Position numbers and translations under genes: made by a program. From contig CP053447.1 of assembly GCA_013285425.1 (NCBI GenBank), positions 1,432,001 to 1,496,000 on the forward strand: DNA of 64,000 nucleotides, read 5' to 3'. Origin of the DNA: Ignavibacteriota bacterium (lineage in GTDB: Bacteria > Bacteroidota > Ignavibacteria > Ignavibacteriales > Ignavibacteriaceae). The notes under the pieces are model-generated. The model did not search any database. It was not told where the DNA came from and saw nothing but the letters and a program-made list of their open reading frames with translations. This document shows, in pieces, positions 17,323 to 28,245 of the stretch. Positions within the stretch are counted from its first letter, which is position 1. Every line of letters starts with the position of its first letter.

Positions 17323-20196
17323 TTAAAATTTTAAGCTTACACCAAACTTGATATTACGTCTTGTTAAATATCTTGCAGGATTAAAAGGGTATGCAGATAT
17401 TGGTGCTTGTAAATCAGGGTATAAAGGATCATTCCACGAAATCGGTGTTGGATCACCATATTCATAAGCTTTACCGGTTACCGGATTAATTATAGCTGAG
17501 TTCTTGGTGTCCAGAAGATTATTTATTTCCAGAATTACCGAAAATTTCAATTGACCGATTGAGAAATATTTTTCAAAATTAAGGTCTATCCAGAACCAAT
17601 CATTTCCTATTTTACTATATCTGTCATATCTGCTGGTTTCATATTCAGGTCTGCCGGTCTGTGCATCATAACCGGTAAGGACTACCGGTGTATATCTTTT
17701 CCCGGACCTAAATTGCGAGCGCACACTTATATTATAATCATCAAGTATTCCATTACCAAAACCGAATAATGCATTATCCTTCTCAACATAAAAATTAGCA
17801 AAGACTGAAAAATTAATCGGTCGGTCCCAAGACATATATAACTCTTTTACGGATTCGTTAATATCACCTTTCAAAACCAACACACCTTCATCAGGAGTTG
17901 TACTTTTACCTGTTACAATCGAATATGAGAAATCTGCTGAACCAGTAAACCATCTTCCTATTCGCTTTTTATATTCAATCTCAATCCCTCTTGAACGGGC
18001 ATAATCCGAATTAACATAAGTAGTAAAACTTTGTGATGATAATCTGATAGAACTGATTTTTGCAGAGCGTGTGCTTACATAATCAAATATATCTTTGTAG
18101 TAAGCGGTAATTGTCAGTACATCATCATTGGTAAATTGGGTTTTCAGTCCAAGCTCATAAGCAACAGTTGTTTCAGGATTCAGATTGGGATTACCGAACT
18201 TTTGATAAGATGATTGTGCACTTACCGGATTTAATTTTGCATACACAAACTGCGGTTTCGGCCATTTACTAAAATGACCATAAGAGAAGAACAGTGTTTG
18301 ATTATCTGAAACAGGATGGGATATTCCTAAACGGGGACTTAATCTTGCTTTAAATCTTCTGTTCCCAAACCAACTGAATGAGTTTTCTTTATAAGAATCC
18401 CTTACCTGATCAGGTATAGTGATTACATCAGGATTATCTATGGCATCATCAACATATTTACCGGGGAACCAATAGTCCAATCTCAAACCAAAATTAAGTA
18501 TCATCCCGCTGAAATTAATATTATCCTGTGCATAGAATGAACCCATAGCCGGATGAACTTTATAAATATCATTGTTAAATCCAAGTTCACCGACCCAAGG
18601 CTGATAAATATCAATAGACTGCATCTCCTGAAAATGAAAATCAAAACCGGCTTTAAATTTATTCTTCTCATCAAAAAAGCTTGTGAGATCTCCTCTGATA
18701 GAAAACTCTTCAACAAAATGGTCGTGCCAGGTAGATGGATTTCCTAAATCCCAAAATCCATCTCCTGGAATTATACCAAGTGTATCTCTGTTTGTATTGT
18801 AATACTCAACAGGAAAATTAGGAATATCTTTCGGCTCGTTGTACTGATACCATTGTTTGCCGTTAGCATCAGCTCTTAAATGCGTGAAGAAGTAATTTAT
18901 CTTTAACTCATAAAAAGTTTTATTATTAAGTGTATGTGTTAAACTGAAAGTCTGGTAAATATTATTATGGGTATAAGTATTAGCGCTATCTAAAATATTT
19001 TGATAAGTGAACTGATAGCCCGGACTCGGCTCAACATATTCAAGATTTGACTGTAATGACTGAGAGTTCTGATTAATATTTACAGATTGATTTATTGAAT
19101 AATTAAACTTTAATGTTGGTGAATATTTATAAGTTAATTTACCCATCCAGAACCAGTTATTTTCTGCTCGTGGAGCAAAATCAGAGCCTTTGAATATAGA
19201 GGAGTAAACTTTATTCGCTTTCTTTTTAATATACCCCTGTGCAATTCCATCTGTTAAACCACCGTAAAAATTTCCAAAGAATGTTAAATCACCAGGTATT
19301 TTTAATCCCAGTGCAGGTAATAAAAACGAAGTGATTGGTTCAGGTCCGTTAAGGTTTGCTTCAAGAATATCAGTATTAAAAATAAAATTTGATTCAGTAC
19401 TTCCAAGATGATCAGTTTTATAAGAAATTGCACCGTGATATTTTTCACCGCCTTCTCTGGTTCGTACGTTTACCACTCCCGAAGTCGCTTGTCCAAACTC
19501 GGCATTATATCCTCCGGTAATTATCTCAACTTCTTCAATAGAATTAGCACTTAACTGCAGACCAAAACCAGTGCCTGCAAGCGGATCCTGAACAGAGACT
19601 CCATCTAAAAGAAATGCATTTTCATACGACCGACCGCCTCTGATATGAATTTCATTATCAGATTTTATTACACCTGCCTGCATACTTACAAGGTCTGTAA
19701 TATTTTCAACCGCAGCAAGTTCGATTTCATCTTTGGAGATAGTTTTTTTGCTTTGTGTTTCTTCAACATCCATAAGAGGTTTTTCACCAACAACCACTAC
19801 ATCCTGTCCAAGTGTAAGAACTGTTTCTTCAAGTTCAATATCTAACTTTTTAGTTTGACCGGCATTAAACTGATAACCGGTAAATTGAACAGATTTATAT
19901 CCGATAAGAGATACTTCTACATTATAAGAACCGGGATTAATTGCTGTGATTGTGAATTTACCATTAACATCAGAAGCAGCACCATAGTAGGTACCTTTTA
20001 AAATAATATTTACACCTGGCAAAGCTTCTCCGGTTTCTTTATCGGATATTTTTCCGGTAAGTACAGCAGTTTGTGCCTTTATCTCCAATTGGCTTACAGA
20101 AAACAAAATTAAAATCAGGAATAATATTTTAATATTTATTGCTGATAAAGCACAAAACTTAAATGACAGTCTTTTTTTCAGTAAATAAGATTTCAT
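17323..20196 (-). CDS. TonB-dependent outer-membrane receptor
   Basis: 957 residues. A signal region (to about residue 41) precedes a carboxypeptidase-regulatory-like domain (GKISDKETGEALPGVNIILK through NGKFTITAINPGSYNVEVSL, about 45-125), a plug domain (about 150-250, with LLDGVSVQDPL and TSGVVNVRTREGG) and a large 22-strand barrel ending NIKFGVSLKF. It imports or gates a ligand at the outer membrane using TonB energy. No SusD partner is adjacent, so this is not a SusCD glycan pair. The ATG overlaps the stop of the upstream lipoprotein gene (ATGA), so it is in the same operon as the secreted nuclease and OB-fold proteins. Ligand unknown. Confidence 0.9.
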   Translation of the reverse strand: MKSYLLKKRLSFKFCALSAINIKILFLILILFSVSQLEIKAQTAVLTGKISDKETGEALPGVNIILKGTYYGAASDVNGKFTITAINPGSYNVEVSLIGYKSVQFTGYQFNAGQTKKLDIELEETVLTLGQDVVVVGEKPLMDVEETQSKKTISKDEIELAAVENITDLVSMQAGVIKSDNEIHIRGGRSYENAFLLDGVSVQDPLAGTGFGLQLSANSIEEVEIITGGYNAEFGQATSGVVNVRTREGGEKYHGAISYKTDHLGSTESNFIFNTDILEANLNGPEPITSFLLPALGLKIPGDLTFFGNFYGGLTDGIAQGYIKKKANKVYSSIFKGSDFAPRAENNWFWMGKLTYKYSPTLKFNYSINQSVNINQNSQSLQSNLEYVEPSPGYQFTYQNILDSANTYTHNNIYQTFSLTHTLNNKTFYELKINYFFTHLRADANGKQWYQYNEPKDIPNFPVEYYNTNRDTLGIIPGDGFWDLGNPSTWHDHFVEEFSIRGDLTSFFDEKNKFKAGFDFHFQEMQSIDIYQPWVGELGFNNDIYKVHPAMGSFYAQDNINFSGMILNFGLRLDYWFPGKYVDDAIDNPDVITIPDQVRDSYKENSFSWFGNRRFKARLSPRLGISHPVSDNQTLFFSYGHFSKWPKPQFVYAKLNPVSAQSSYQKFGNPNLNPETTVAYELGLKTQFTNDDVLTITAYYKDIFDYVSTRSAKISSIRLSSQSFTTYVNSDYARSRGIEIEYKKRIGRWFTGSADFSYSIVTGKSTTPDEGVLVLKGDINESVKELYMSWDRPINFSVFANFYVEKDNALFGFGNGILDDYNISVRSQFRSGKRYTPVVLTGYDAQTGRPEYETSRYDRYSKIGNDWFWIDLNFEKYFSIGQLKFSVILEINNLLDTKNSAIINPVTGKAYEYGDPTPISWNDPLYPDLQAPISAYPFNPARYLTRRNIKFGVSLKF

Positions 20197-21770
20197 AATG
20201 TTAAATTAAAATCCTGAAATAGTACTTGGAATAATAATTTTTTAATACTGCCCGGGTTTCCATCAAGACGTTGTAAAGGTCCGCCAATAAAAAATAAATT
20301 CTTGCTGCTGCTTTCAAAACCGATATGTCCGTTTAATACTCCGCTCGGGAAGTAATACAATGGTTTAACACCAACATCTTTTAATTTAAATGATCTGACT
20401 CTTGAAAATGAACGGTTTGTAAGCAGGTTTGGATAATTAAGTGAATCACGTGAAGCAATACTTGTATTTATTCCGATGGAAGATTTGTAGTAACTTGTAT
20501 CAGATTCAATTGGTAAAAATCCTTCGATCAGTTGAAGATCGATATCATTAGGAAACTGCATTGAGAAAAATATTTTACCGCCGGCATCTAAATAATTCTG
20601 AACCGCAGCATTTGCAAGATTTAATGAAGGATCATTATCGGTGTACCAGATTATATTATCATATAATTTAATAGTCTCCAAAAATGTTGTATTCAGATAT
20701 GGCAGCTTATTTATATTCAAGTCAAGAATATCAAACTTATTTGTTAAGCTAAGACTATCCATCATACTTGAATAAAACTGTGCAGCATCATCAAGCAATA
20801 TATAATCATCAACTATTAAAACTTTACCTTTGGGTTTCTTCACAAACCAATTTCTTGAAGTATCCGGAAGCGATATCCATGAAGATTTTGCACCTGAAAT
20901 ATCTTCTGCCTGAACATAAAACCTGTTATTTGAATCGAAGATAAGACCGGGAAGCTTAACAGGCGCCATACCGTTTGGATTACCATCAATATAAATATCC
21001 ATTAACGGATTTGGATTAGTAAAATCATTTGTTCTTATGGTTATTATTCTTACTCCCCCATTTAATAATACAGCATTGTTTGTATCATTAAGAGCAATTT
21101 TAATATTTGTTATAGTTTCATTTCCATCAAGATCAAAAATATCCCATCCAAAAGTCATAGCAGGATAAGATACAGCCGGAATCGTGCTTAATACATTCCA
21201 GGAAATTATAGGTGCAGAATTCCTAATCGGTAAAATAATCTTTGCAGGATTAGGATCAATGATTCCAATATCTGTATAATCTTCGCCTATATCCCAGATT
21301 CCATTTCCATTTTTATCAACAAAAGGTTCAGCTCCGAAATTTATATTATTCTGAAAAACCTGTGAATCATATTTTTCATTACCAGAGTTATCAACTGCAG
21401 AAACCAGAAAATTAAAAATAGTATCAACTGCACCGATTTTTAATTCAAATGAGCTGTCATTCTTTGTGGTAAAAGTCCAGTTTACTCCATCAAAAGAAAA
21501 ATAATAACCAATTACCAATCCATCCGGATCATCGCCGGACCAATGGAGATTAATTTTACTCGGCTGATTAGATATGCCCGAATCAGGTTTTAAAAAAATC
21601 TTAGTAACAGGCGCTTTATTTGGGATTGGATTATTCGGCATTTCATCATAACAGGAATTTAACAATACTAATAAGGCAAGACTTAAACCTAAAACTGCTT
21701 TTAGATTATTAGCCTGCCTTAAAAATGAAACTCTTGAATAATTAAATTTGAATCCGGGTTTTATTTTCAA
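20193..21770 (-). CDS. Large lipoprotein with Ig-like and GATase-like (ThuA/DUF4350-type) regions
   Basis: 525 residues from TTG 21770; no nearer ATG precedes the signal. Hydrophobic ALLVLLNSC marks a lipobox at about residue 40. The first half has repeats resembling beta-sandwich domains (INLHWSGDDPDGLVIGYYFS; NFLVSAVDNSGNEKY). The second half, from GKVLIVDDYILLDDAAQFYS, resembles a class-I glutamine-amidotransferase-like fold without an obvious catalytic triad. Probably surface or periplasmic. Its gene lies just upstream of the TonB receptor and overlaps it by four bases, so it may be an accessory ligand-binding lipoprotein in place of a SusD. I do not recognise a named family. Confidence 0.6.
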   Translation of the reverse strand: MKIKPGFKFNYSRVSFLRQANNLKAVLGLSLALLVLLNSCYDEMPNNPIPNKAPVTKIFLKPDSGISNQPSKINLHWSGDDPDGLVIGYYFSFDGVNWTFTTKNDSSFELKIGAVDTIFNFLVSAVDNSGNEKYDSQVFQNNINFGAEPFVDKNGNGIWDIGEDYTDIGIIDPNPAKIILPIRNSAPIISWNVLSTIPAVSYPAMTFGWDIFDLDGNETITNIKIALNDTNNAVLLNGGVRIITIRTNDFTNPNPLMDIYIDGNPNGMAPVKLPGLIFDSNNRFYVQAEDISGAKSSWISLPDTSRNWFVKKPKGKVLIVDDYILLDDAAQFYSSMMDSLSLTNKFDILDLNINKLPYLNTTFLETIKLYDNIIWYTDNDPSLNLANAAVQNYLDAGGKIFFSMQFPNDIDLQLIEGFLPIESDTSYYKSSIGINTSIASRDSLNYPNLLTNRSFSRVRSFKLKDVGVKPLYYFPSGVLNGHIGFESSSKNLFFIGGPLQRLDGNPGSIKKLLFQVLFQDFNLTL

Positions 21771-21825
21771 AATAATTTCACCTAAACTGATTTATCAATA
21801 ATATATCAAGCTTTATTTACGATCT

Positions 21826-24075
21826 TTATTTCATCAGAATCATTTTTTTAACATCTGAATGATTATCAGCCTTTACACTGTAGAAATAAATTCCTGAAGA
21901 AAGTTTTGAAGCGTTGAAATTTATTCTATAAACTCCGGCGGACTGAACATCATTTAACAGTGTTGCTACTTCCTGACCTAACACATTATATACTTTAACT
22001 GTAACAAATGCTTCATTCGGAATAGAGTACGAAATCACAGTAGATGGATTGAATGGATTAGGATAATTCTGATTAACAATAAAGTTTCCTGGTATTAAAT
22101 TGTTCTGATCATCAACATCAACAACAGTATAATTTTCAAAGTCATCGGTTATTCTTGGCACTAATTTGTAATAGCTGTGTGAAAAATATAAATATCCTGT
22201 AAGGCTTGTTAATGTTGCTCCGCTGTCAACCGAAACAAAATTAGGATTACTGCCTAAGTTAGCGTTCCAATCGTTATGATATTTATGATTTCCATCCTGC
22301 AATTCACATCTTACATTACCGGTACCATCATTAATAACAATCTCACCAAAATTTCTGCTGCTTCCGCTTCCGGGATCGGGTCCCGGATTTCCATCTGCAT
22401 TAACATCTGTAATACTAACATTTTCAAACTTAATTAATACAGATTCCCATTGTTCTGCTGCAACACTATTTGACGGCAATGTACCAATGCTTCCGGTTGT
22501 TACAACAGTAGGAGCTGGTAATTGGTTATTAGTTGAGTTAGTAATCAGTTCAGAGATATTATCAAGCCGTGTAAAATCATAGTCTTCTTTAACCACACCA
22601 GTTACAGTAACATGATCACCCATTTTTAATCCAAAAACATCTTTGGTTGTATTAGCTGCATTCAACCAGATTCCGCTCCAGGATCCGGTTCCATCCTGTA
22701 TTATTATTCTATTAGCACTGCTCGGTGCATTAAAACCTGCACTTGAAGATCTTCCGGCAGTATCAGCAGTTACAATTCCGGATACAGTAACAGAATAATT
22801 ATAATACCCGCTTAATCCATTACCAAACGGAGAGTATTGAACTTCTCTTATCGTTATAGGTCTGTTTAATACGAAATAAAAATATCTTGAATTATTTGGA
22901 TTAAATGGATTAGTCATTGAAGTGCCATTAAGGTCAGTTGCCTTTACATAAAAATCAACAAAAGCAGAATCTGCCGAAACACCCGGTATTGTACCGGTAA
23001 ACAAGGTATCACCTGATGTGGCTGACATATCTACTGAATCAAGAACACCGTTATTAACTCTGAAAAATATTTTAACACTCTGAAGATTTGCCTGAACTCC
23101 TTTAGCTATACAGCTTACTTCTACAGATTGATTAGGTGCAACTGTTACCAAATCTCTTGTAACATTTGTTACTGACGGCGGTAAAATCAATGGGTCACCT
23201 AAATCTTCAGGATATAAAGGAACAATCCAATAATCAACTCCTATTGATGGGTTAGACCTCATTGTGAGTATTCCGCGTATATAAGACAAGTATGTTCCGT
23301 TCACAGGTGATTGATATCCTGGTCTGATACCGTTCGAATTCATTTTAAAATAAGTTGATTGGGCATAAGCCATAAAATATCTGCCTTCTCCATCATTTAC
23401 TTTAAAATTACCGGAAGTAGAACCGTTACCAGTAACTCTGTCAGAAGTAATAAGATTATTATTTGTATCAGCAATTACTTCAACATAGGTGTTCATATAT
23501 TTCCTCATAGAGTAATTACCTGATGTCCCTGTAAATAAATCTTCCATTGTAATTTGAGTTGGGGCAGGTCTCTCAGGCAGAACTTCAATTTCTTCAATTG
23601 GAATCGGAACCGGGCTAGTTATCAAGAACAGTTCCGTTGATTGAAAATACGGAGTTACTACACCTGTAAATTCATATACAGTTGCTGTATCAGCCAGATC
23701 AAATAAAGTCTGCTGTGCATTAGTACTTGAAGTATCTTGTTGATAAACCTGTATTCCTCCCCATTCAGGATTATTTTTATCCTGAATGTAACCGGACCAT
23801 GCGGTGCCAGCCCAAATCACCGGTCTTCTATCTCCAACACCCGGTTCATCAGAACCAACTACAGTTCTGACCATAACTACTCCTCTTACTCTAACAGTAT
23901 CACCGGCTAAAGGTGAAGGAGGGAAACCCGGATAAGTAGTTGAATCTGCTATATAATTAATATCATGTAATGTTACTAACGGATAGTTTTGACTGAATCC
24001 GTCAGTATAAAAAACCAACAACAATAAAGTCATCAGTCCAAAAATTGAAACCAAGCTGCTAATTCTTTTTTTCAT
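21826..24075 (-). CDS. T9SS-secreted protein with OB-fold domains
   Basis: About 749 residues from ATG 24075, chosen because GGAG lies 9 bases upstream and the signal peptide (KKRISSLVSIFGLMTLLLLVF) follows directly. At least two OB-like beta-barrel domains: one near the N-terminus (GDTVRVRGVVMVRTVVG, YEFTGVVTPYFQ) and one around residues 425-620 (YNYSVTVSGIVTADTAG, GDHVTVTGVVKEDYD, GEIVINDGTGNVRCEL). These resemble the nucleic-acid-binding OB folds of secreted nucleases, as in the PLD-type nuclease at the other end of the operon. A T9SS type A sorting domain ends the protein (NYPNPFNPSTVISYSI, LSSGIYFYSVKAD). No catalytic motif was found. Confidence 0.8.
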   Translation of the reverse strand: MKKRISSLVSIFGLMTLLLLVFYTDGFSQNYPLVTLHDINYIADSTTYPGFPPSPLAGDTVRVRGVVMVRTVVGSDEPGVGDRRPVIWAGTAWSGYIQDKNNPEWGGIQVYQQDTSSTNAQQTLFDLADTATVYEFTGVVTPYFQSTELFLITSPVPIPIEEIEVLPERPAPTQITMEDLFTGTSGNYSMRKYMNTYVEVIADTNNNLITSDRVTGNGSTSGNFKVNDGEGRYFMAYAQSTYFKMNSNGIRPGYQSPVNGTYLSYIRGILTMRSNPSIGVDYWIVPLYPEDLGDPLILPPSVTNVTRDLVTVAPNQSVEVSCIAKGVQANLQSVKIFFRVNNGVLDSVDMSATSGDTLFTGTIPGVSADSAFVDFYVKATDLNGTSMTNPFNPNNSRYFYFVLNRPITIREVQYSPFGNGLSGYYNYSVTVSGIVTADTAGRSSSAGFNAPSSANRIIIQDGTGSWSGIWLNAANTTKDVFGLKMGDHVTVTGVVKEDYDFTRLDNISELITNSTNNQLPAPTVVTTGSIGTLPSNSVAAEQWESVLIKFENVSITDVNADGNPGPDPGSGSSRNFGEIVINDGTGNVRCELQDGNHKYHNDWNANLGSNPNFVSVDSGATLTSLTGYLYFSHSYYKLVPRITDDFENYTVVDVDDQNNLIPGNFIVNQNYPNPFNPSTVISYSIPNEAFVTVKVYNVLGQEVATLLNDVQSAGVYRINFNASKLSSGIYFYSVKADNHSDVKKMILMK

Positions 24076-24095
24076 AGCATTCTCCAAATTATTGA

Positions 24096-26210
24096 TTATT
24101 TAATTATTAAAAATTTTCCTGTTTTAACATTTCCATTGTTTCTGTTCTTAACAGTAAACAAATACAGACCCGATGCAATAGCCTGATCATCATCAGTAAT
24201 TAGGTCCCAGCTATGTTCCCCACCTGCAAACTGCTGCTTATTATCGCTTGCATACTGCTCAAACCATCTAATATTACTTCCGTTTTGTGTGGAAGAGTGT
24301 TCCATTCTTTTAACAATATCTCCTGATAAAGTATAAATAGTAATATCGCATTCGGAAGGTAAATTATAGAAATAAATTTTTCTCAGTCGCTCAGAGCTTC
24401 CATCCCAGATAGCATTACCGTAATATGGATTTGGATAAACACCAACTTCAACATTATCATCTTCAACTGCAGGTGTACCGGGTAATACCCTTTTAAGATT
24501 TACTAATAAACTTGATTCAAGCGGTTCAAGATTATTAACCAGATCTCCTTTATCAAACGCTGTTACTGAAAAAAGGTATTGCCATCCATTTAATAAATTA
24601 GTCACTTCCATCTTATAAAAATATCTGGTTGTATCATTTGGAAAAGTAACCGGCTCATCCAGTTCAACCTCAGAAAAGCCGGTATTAAATCCTGTTGAAC
24701 CAGCACTATCCGCTTGCAATAATAAAATTAATGATTTTAAGATATCCTGTTTTTCAGTAAGATCAAATCCTGCCTGTGTTCTGTAAATTCTATATCCGGC
24801 AAAATCTTTTAATCCTGATATCGGATCAACAGAATGTTCAGCTCTCTTATCCCAATAAATTGTAGTTTTATTATTTTCAGGTATAACTTTTACAACCGGA
24901 GAATTTGGAGGTGCTGGTAAAATATATCTGTGAATCTTACCGTCGCCATATATGTCTTCTTCGGGTTCAATAATTCCATTTCTGTTCCGATCATTGCCAA
25001 AATAAGCTCTTAAAGCCCAGTCTGCATTGTTGATTAAAATACTTCTTTGTTCGGGTAAATCAAGTGATGCAGGATCGTTTCCATATTTTTTTGCACAAAC
25101 AATCGCAAAGACAACATTAACAGAATCGCCTGGTGCTAAGCTGTTAAAATATCCTCTGGTTATCATAATTGACCGGTTAGATGCTAACTTTAATACACCG
25201 GGAGTAATTCCTTGATTATATCTTTTATTACCTCCAAAGTATCCCTGCATTTTTCTATACCGCTCAACATCATCTTGTGGAGCAAAAAAATCAGGATCAG
25301 AAGTATTACTGTGAGTCCATGAATTAAAACTTGTTCTTGATAAAGTATCGCCTTCGGGAAGCACAAAACTATTTTCTAATGTTGGTGTAGAACCTAAAAA
25401 TATTAAACCGATATAACTGTCTGTAAAACCGGGGTCACCATCAACATCAAACTCGTACGCCATGTTTAGTGAATCAATAAAACCTTCACCGCCATGGGAA
25501 TAAAATGCCGTTCCACTAGGACGTCCGGTTAATTTTGTATTTCGAACCACGGCATCAGTCCATAAACCAACATAAAAACTATCAAGATACTTATTAGTTA
25601 CATTCTTAATTGAATAATTTAGAATTACAAAAAAATCAGCGAATGGAAAATTCCAGGTATATGTTTCCTGATGCACTGAAATGCCGTAAGGGATATGCTC
25701 AGGGATAATCTGTCCATTTAAATATCTTTTATTTGTATCGGCAAAATCCATCAGAAAATCCTGATGTGAAATTGCATCCGGATTATAGAATCTCGAATCA
25801 AGTAAACTCGATCGTTCTACGATTTTATCTGTCTGTGAATTTGTATATTCAAATCCACCGCCTCTGTTTGAACTTATTGTTGAAACATCAATAACTGCTG
25901 TGGAAACAAAAGGACCGGTTTTGATAATACTGTTTACACTGTCTTTTTTAAAACCGCCAACCCATAGTCCGCCTGCAAAAAGATGTTCTATCCCGCTGCC
26001 GAGAGGATATTCGCATGATGGTGTGTTTGGCCATCCAACCCAGCCGCTTCCATACATTCCGAAATTTGTAACAGATAATCCAATGTTTCCTGAATTTGTG
26101 AATTTTGAATCATCATATAATGTTTTTGAAAGTGTTTGAAGGGTTTGTTGAGCTGTTACTAAAGCGGTGCAAAACAAAATTAAATAAATTACTTTATAAA
26201 TAAACTTCAT
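24096..26210 (-). CDS. T9SS-secreted protein with FlgD-Ig-like C-terminus
   Basis: About 704 residues from ATG 26210; GTG at 26216 is a less likely start. Signal peptide KFIYKVIYLILFCTALVTAQ. The central region (FSHGGEGFIDSLNMAYEFD-like, LAPGDSVNVVFAIVCAKKYG) is typical of large Bacteroidota surface proteins without a named domain. Around residues 445-560 there is a fibronectin-type region (VIPENNKTTIYWDKRAEHSV). The C-terminus (VGVYPNPYYGNAIWDGSSE, ITIYTLSGDIVKRM, SGLYLFTVKNRNNG) is the FlgD-Ig-like/T9SS sorting form. It is the first gene of the surface operon, followed 20 bases later by the OB-fold gene. Confidence 0.75.
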   Translation of the reverse strand: MKFIYKVIYLILFCTALVTAQQTLQTLSKTLYDDSKFTNSGNIGLSVTNFGMYGSGWVGWPNTPSCEYPLGSGIEHLFAGGLWVGGFKKDSVNSIIKTGPFVSTAVIDVSTISSNRGGGFEYTNSQTDKIVERSSLLDSRFYNPDAISHQDFLMDFADTNKRYLNGQIIPEHIPYGISVHQETYTWNFPFADFFVILNYSIKNVTNKYLDSFYVGLWTDAVVRNTKLTGRPSGTAFYSHGGEGFIDSLNMAYEFDVDGDPGFTDSYIGLIFLGSTPTLENSFVLPEGDTLSRTSFNSWTHSNTSDPDFFAPQDDVERYRKMQGYFGGNKRYNQGITPGVLKLASNRSIMITRGYFNSLAPGDSVNVVFAIVCAKKYGNDPASLDLPEQRSILINNADWALRAYFGNDRNRNGIIEPEEDIYGDGKIHRYILPAPPNSPVVKVIPENNKTTIYWDKRAEHSVDPISGLKDFAGYRIYRTQAGFDLTEKQDILKSLILLLQADSAGSTGFNTGFSEVELDEPVTFPNDTTRYFYKMEVTNLLNGWQYLFSVTAFDKGDLVNNLEPLESSLLVNLKRVLPGTPAVEDDNVEVGVYPNPYYGNAIWDGSSERLRKIYFYNLPSECDITIYTLSGDIVKRMEHSSTQNGSNIRWFEQYASDNKQQFAGGEHSWDLITDDDQAIASGLYLFTVKNRNNGNVKTGKFLIIK

Positions 26211-26491
26211 CAGCACGATTACTTCAATTTAAATTTACTAATTAATTTTAAGGACTTAAAAATAACATGTTAAGAAGTAATAAAAAATTAAAAAGTAAGG
26301 AGAATTTATATGAAGTGTCAGGATTCTGATATCATATTCTAAAAATCATAAATTGCAGAAAGTCATTCTGTCTGCCAAGAACCGTTACTTAAACAAGAAT
26401 TTATATATTACTATTGATCAGATATTTCATTTTTATAATAGCAAACTTATCTGCGGAAATACAAATCTTAGGATTATTAAGTTTCAGATAA
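26211..26491. other. Intergenic region before the surface operon
   Basis: About 280 AT-rich bases between the 3' end of the E2 gene and the surface operon. It must hold the operon's promoter. A weak inverted repeat (GCAGA...TCTGC near 26355-26375) is too short to call. Confidence 0.4.
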
Positions 26492-28183
<1,692 letters not shown>

Positions 28184-28245
28184 ATAATTCCTCTTTTAAA
28201 ATTTTATTTATTAAGTAATAAAGTATTAATAATTTAAAATTTACC

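Noticed and set aside
20193..21770. SusD-like lipoprotein next to the TonB receptor
   Set aside because: No SusD/TPR signature; it has beta-sandwich and GATase-like regions instead.
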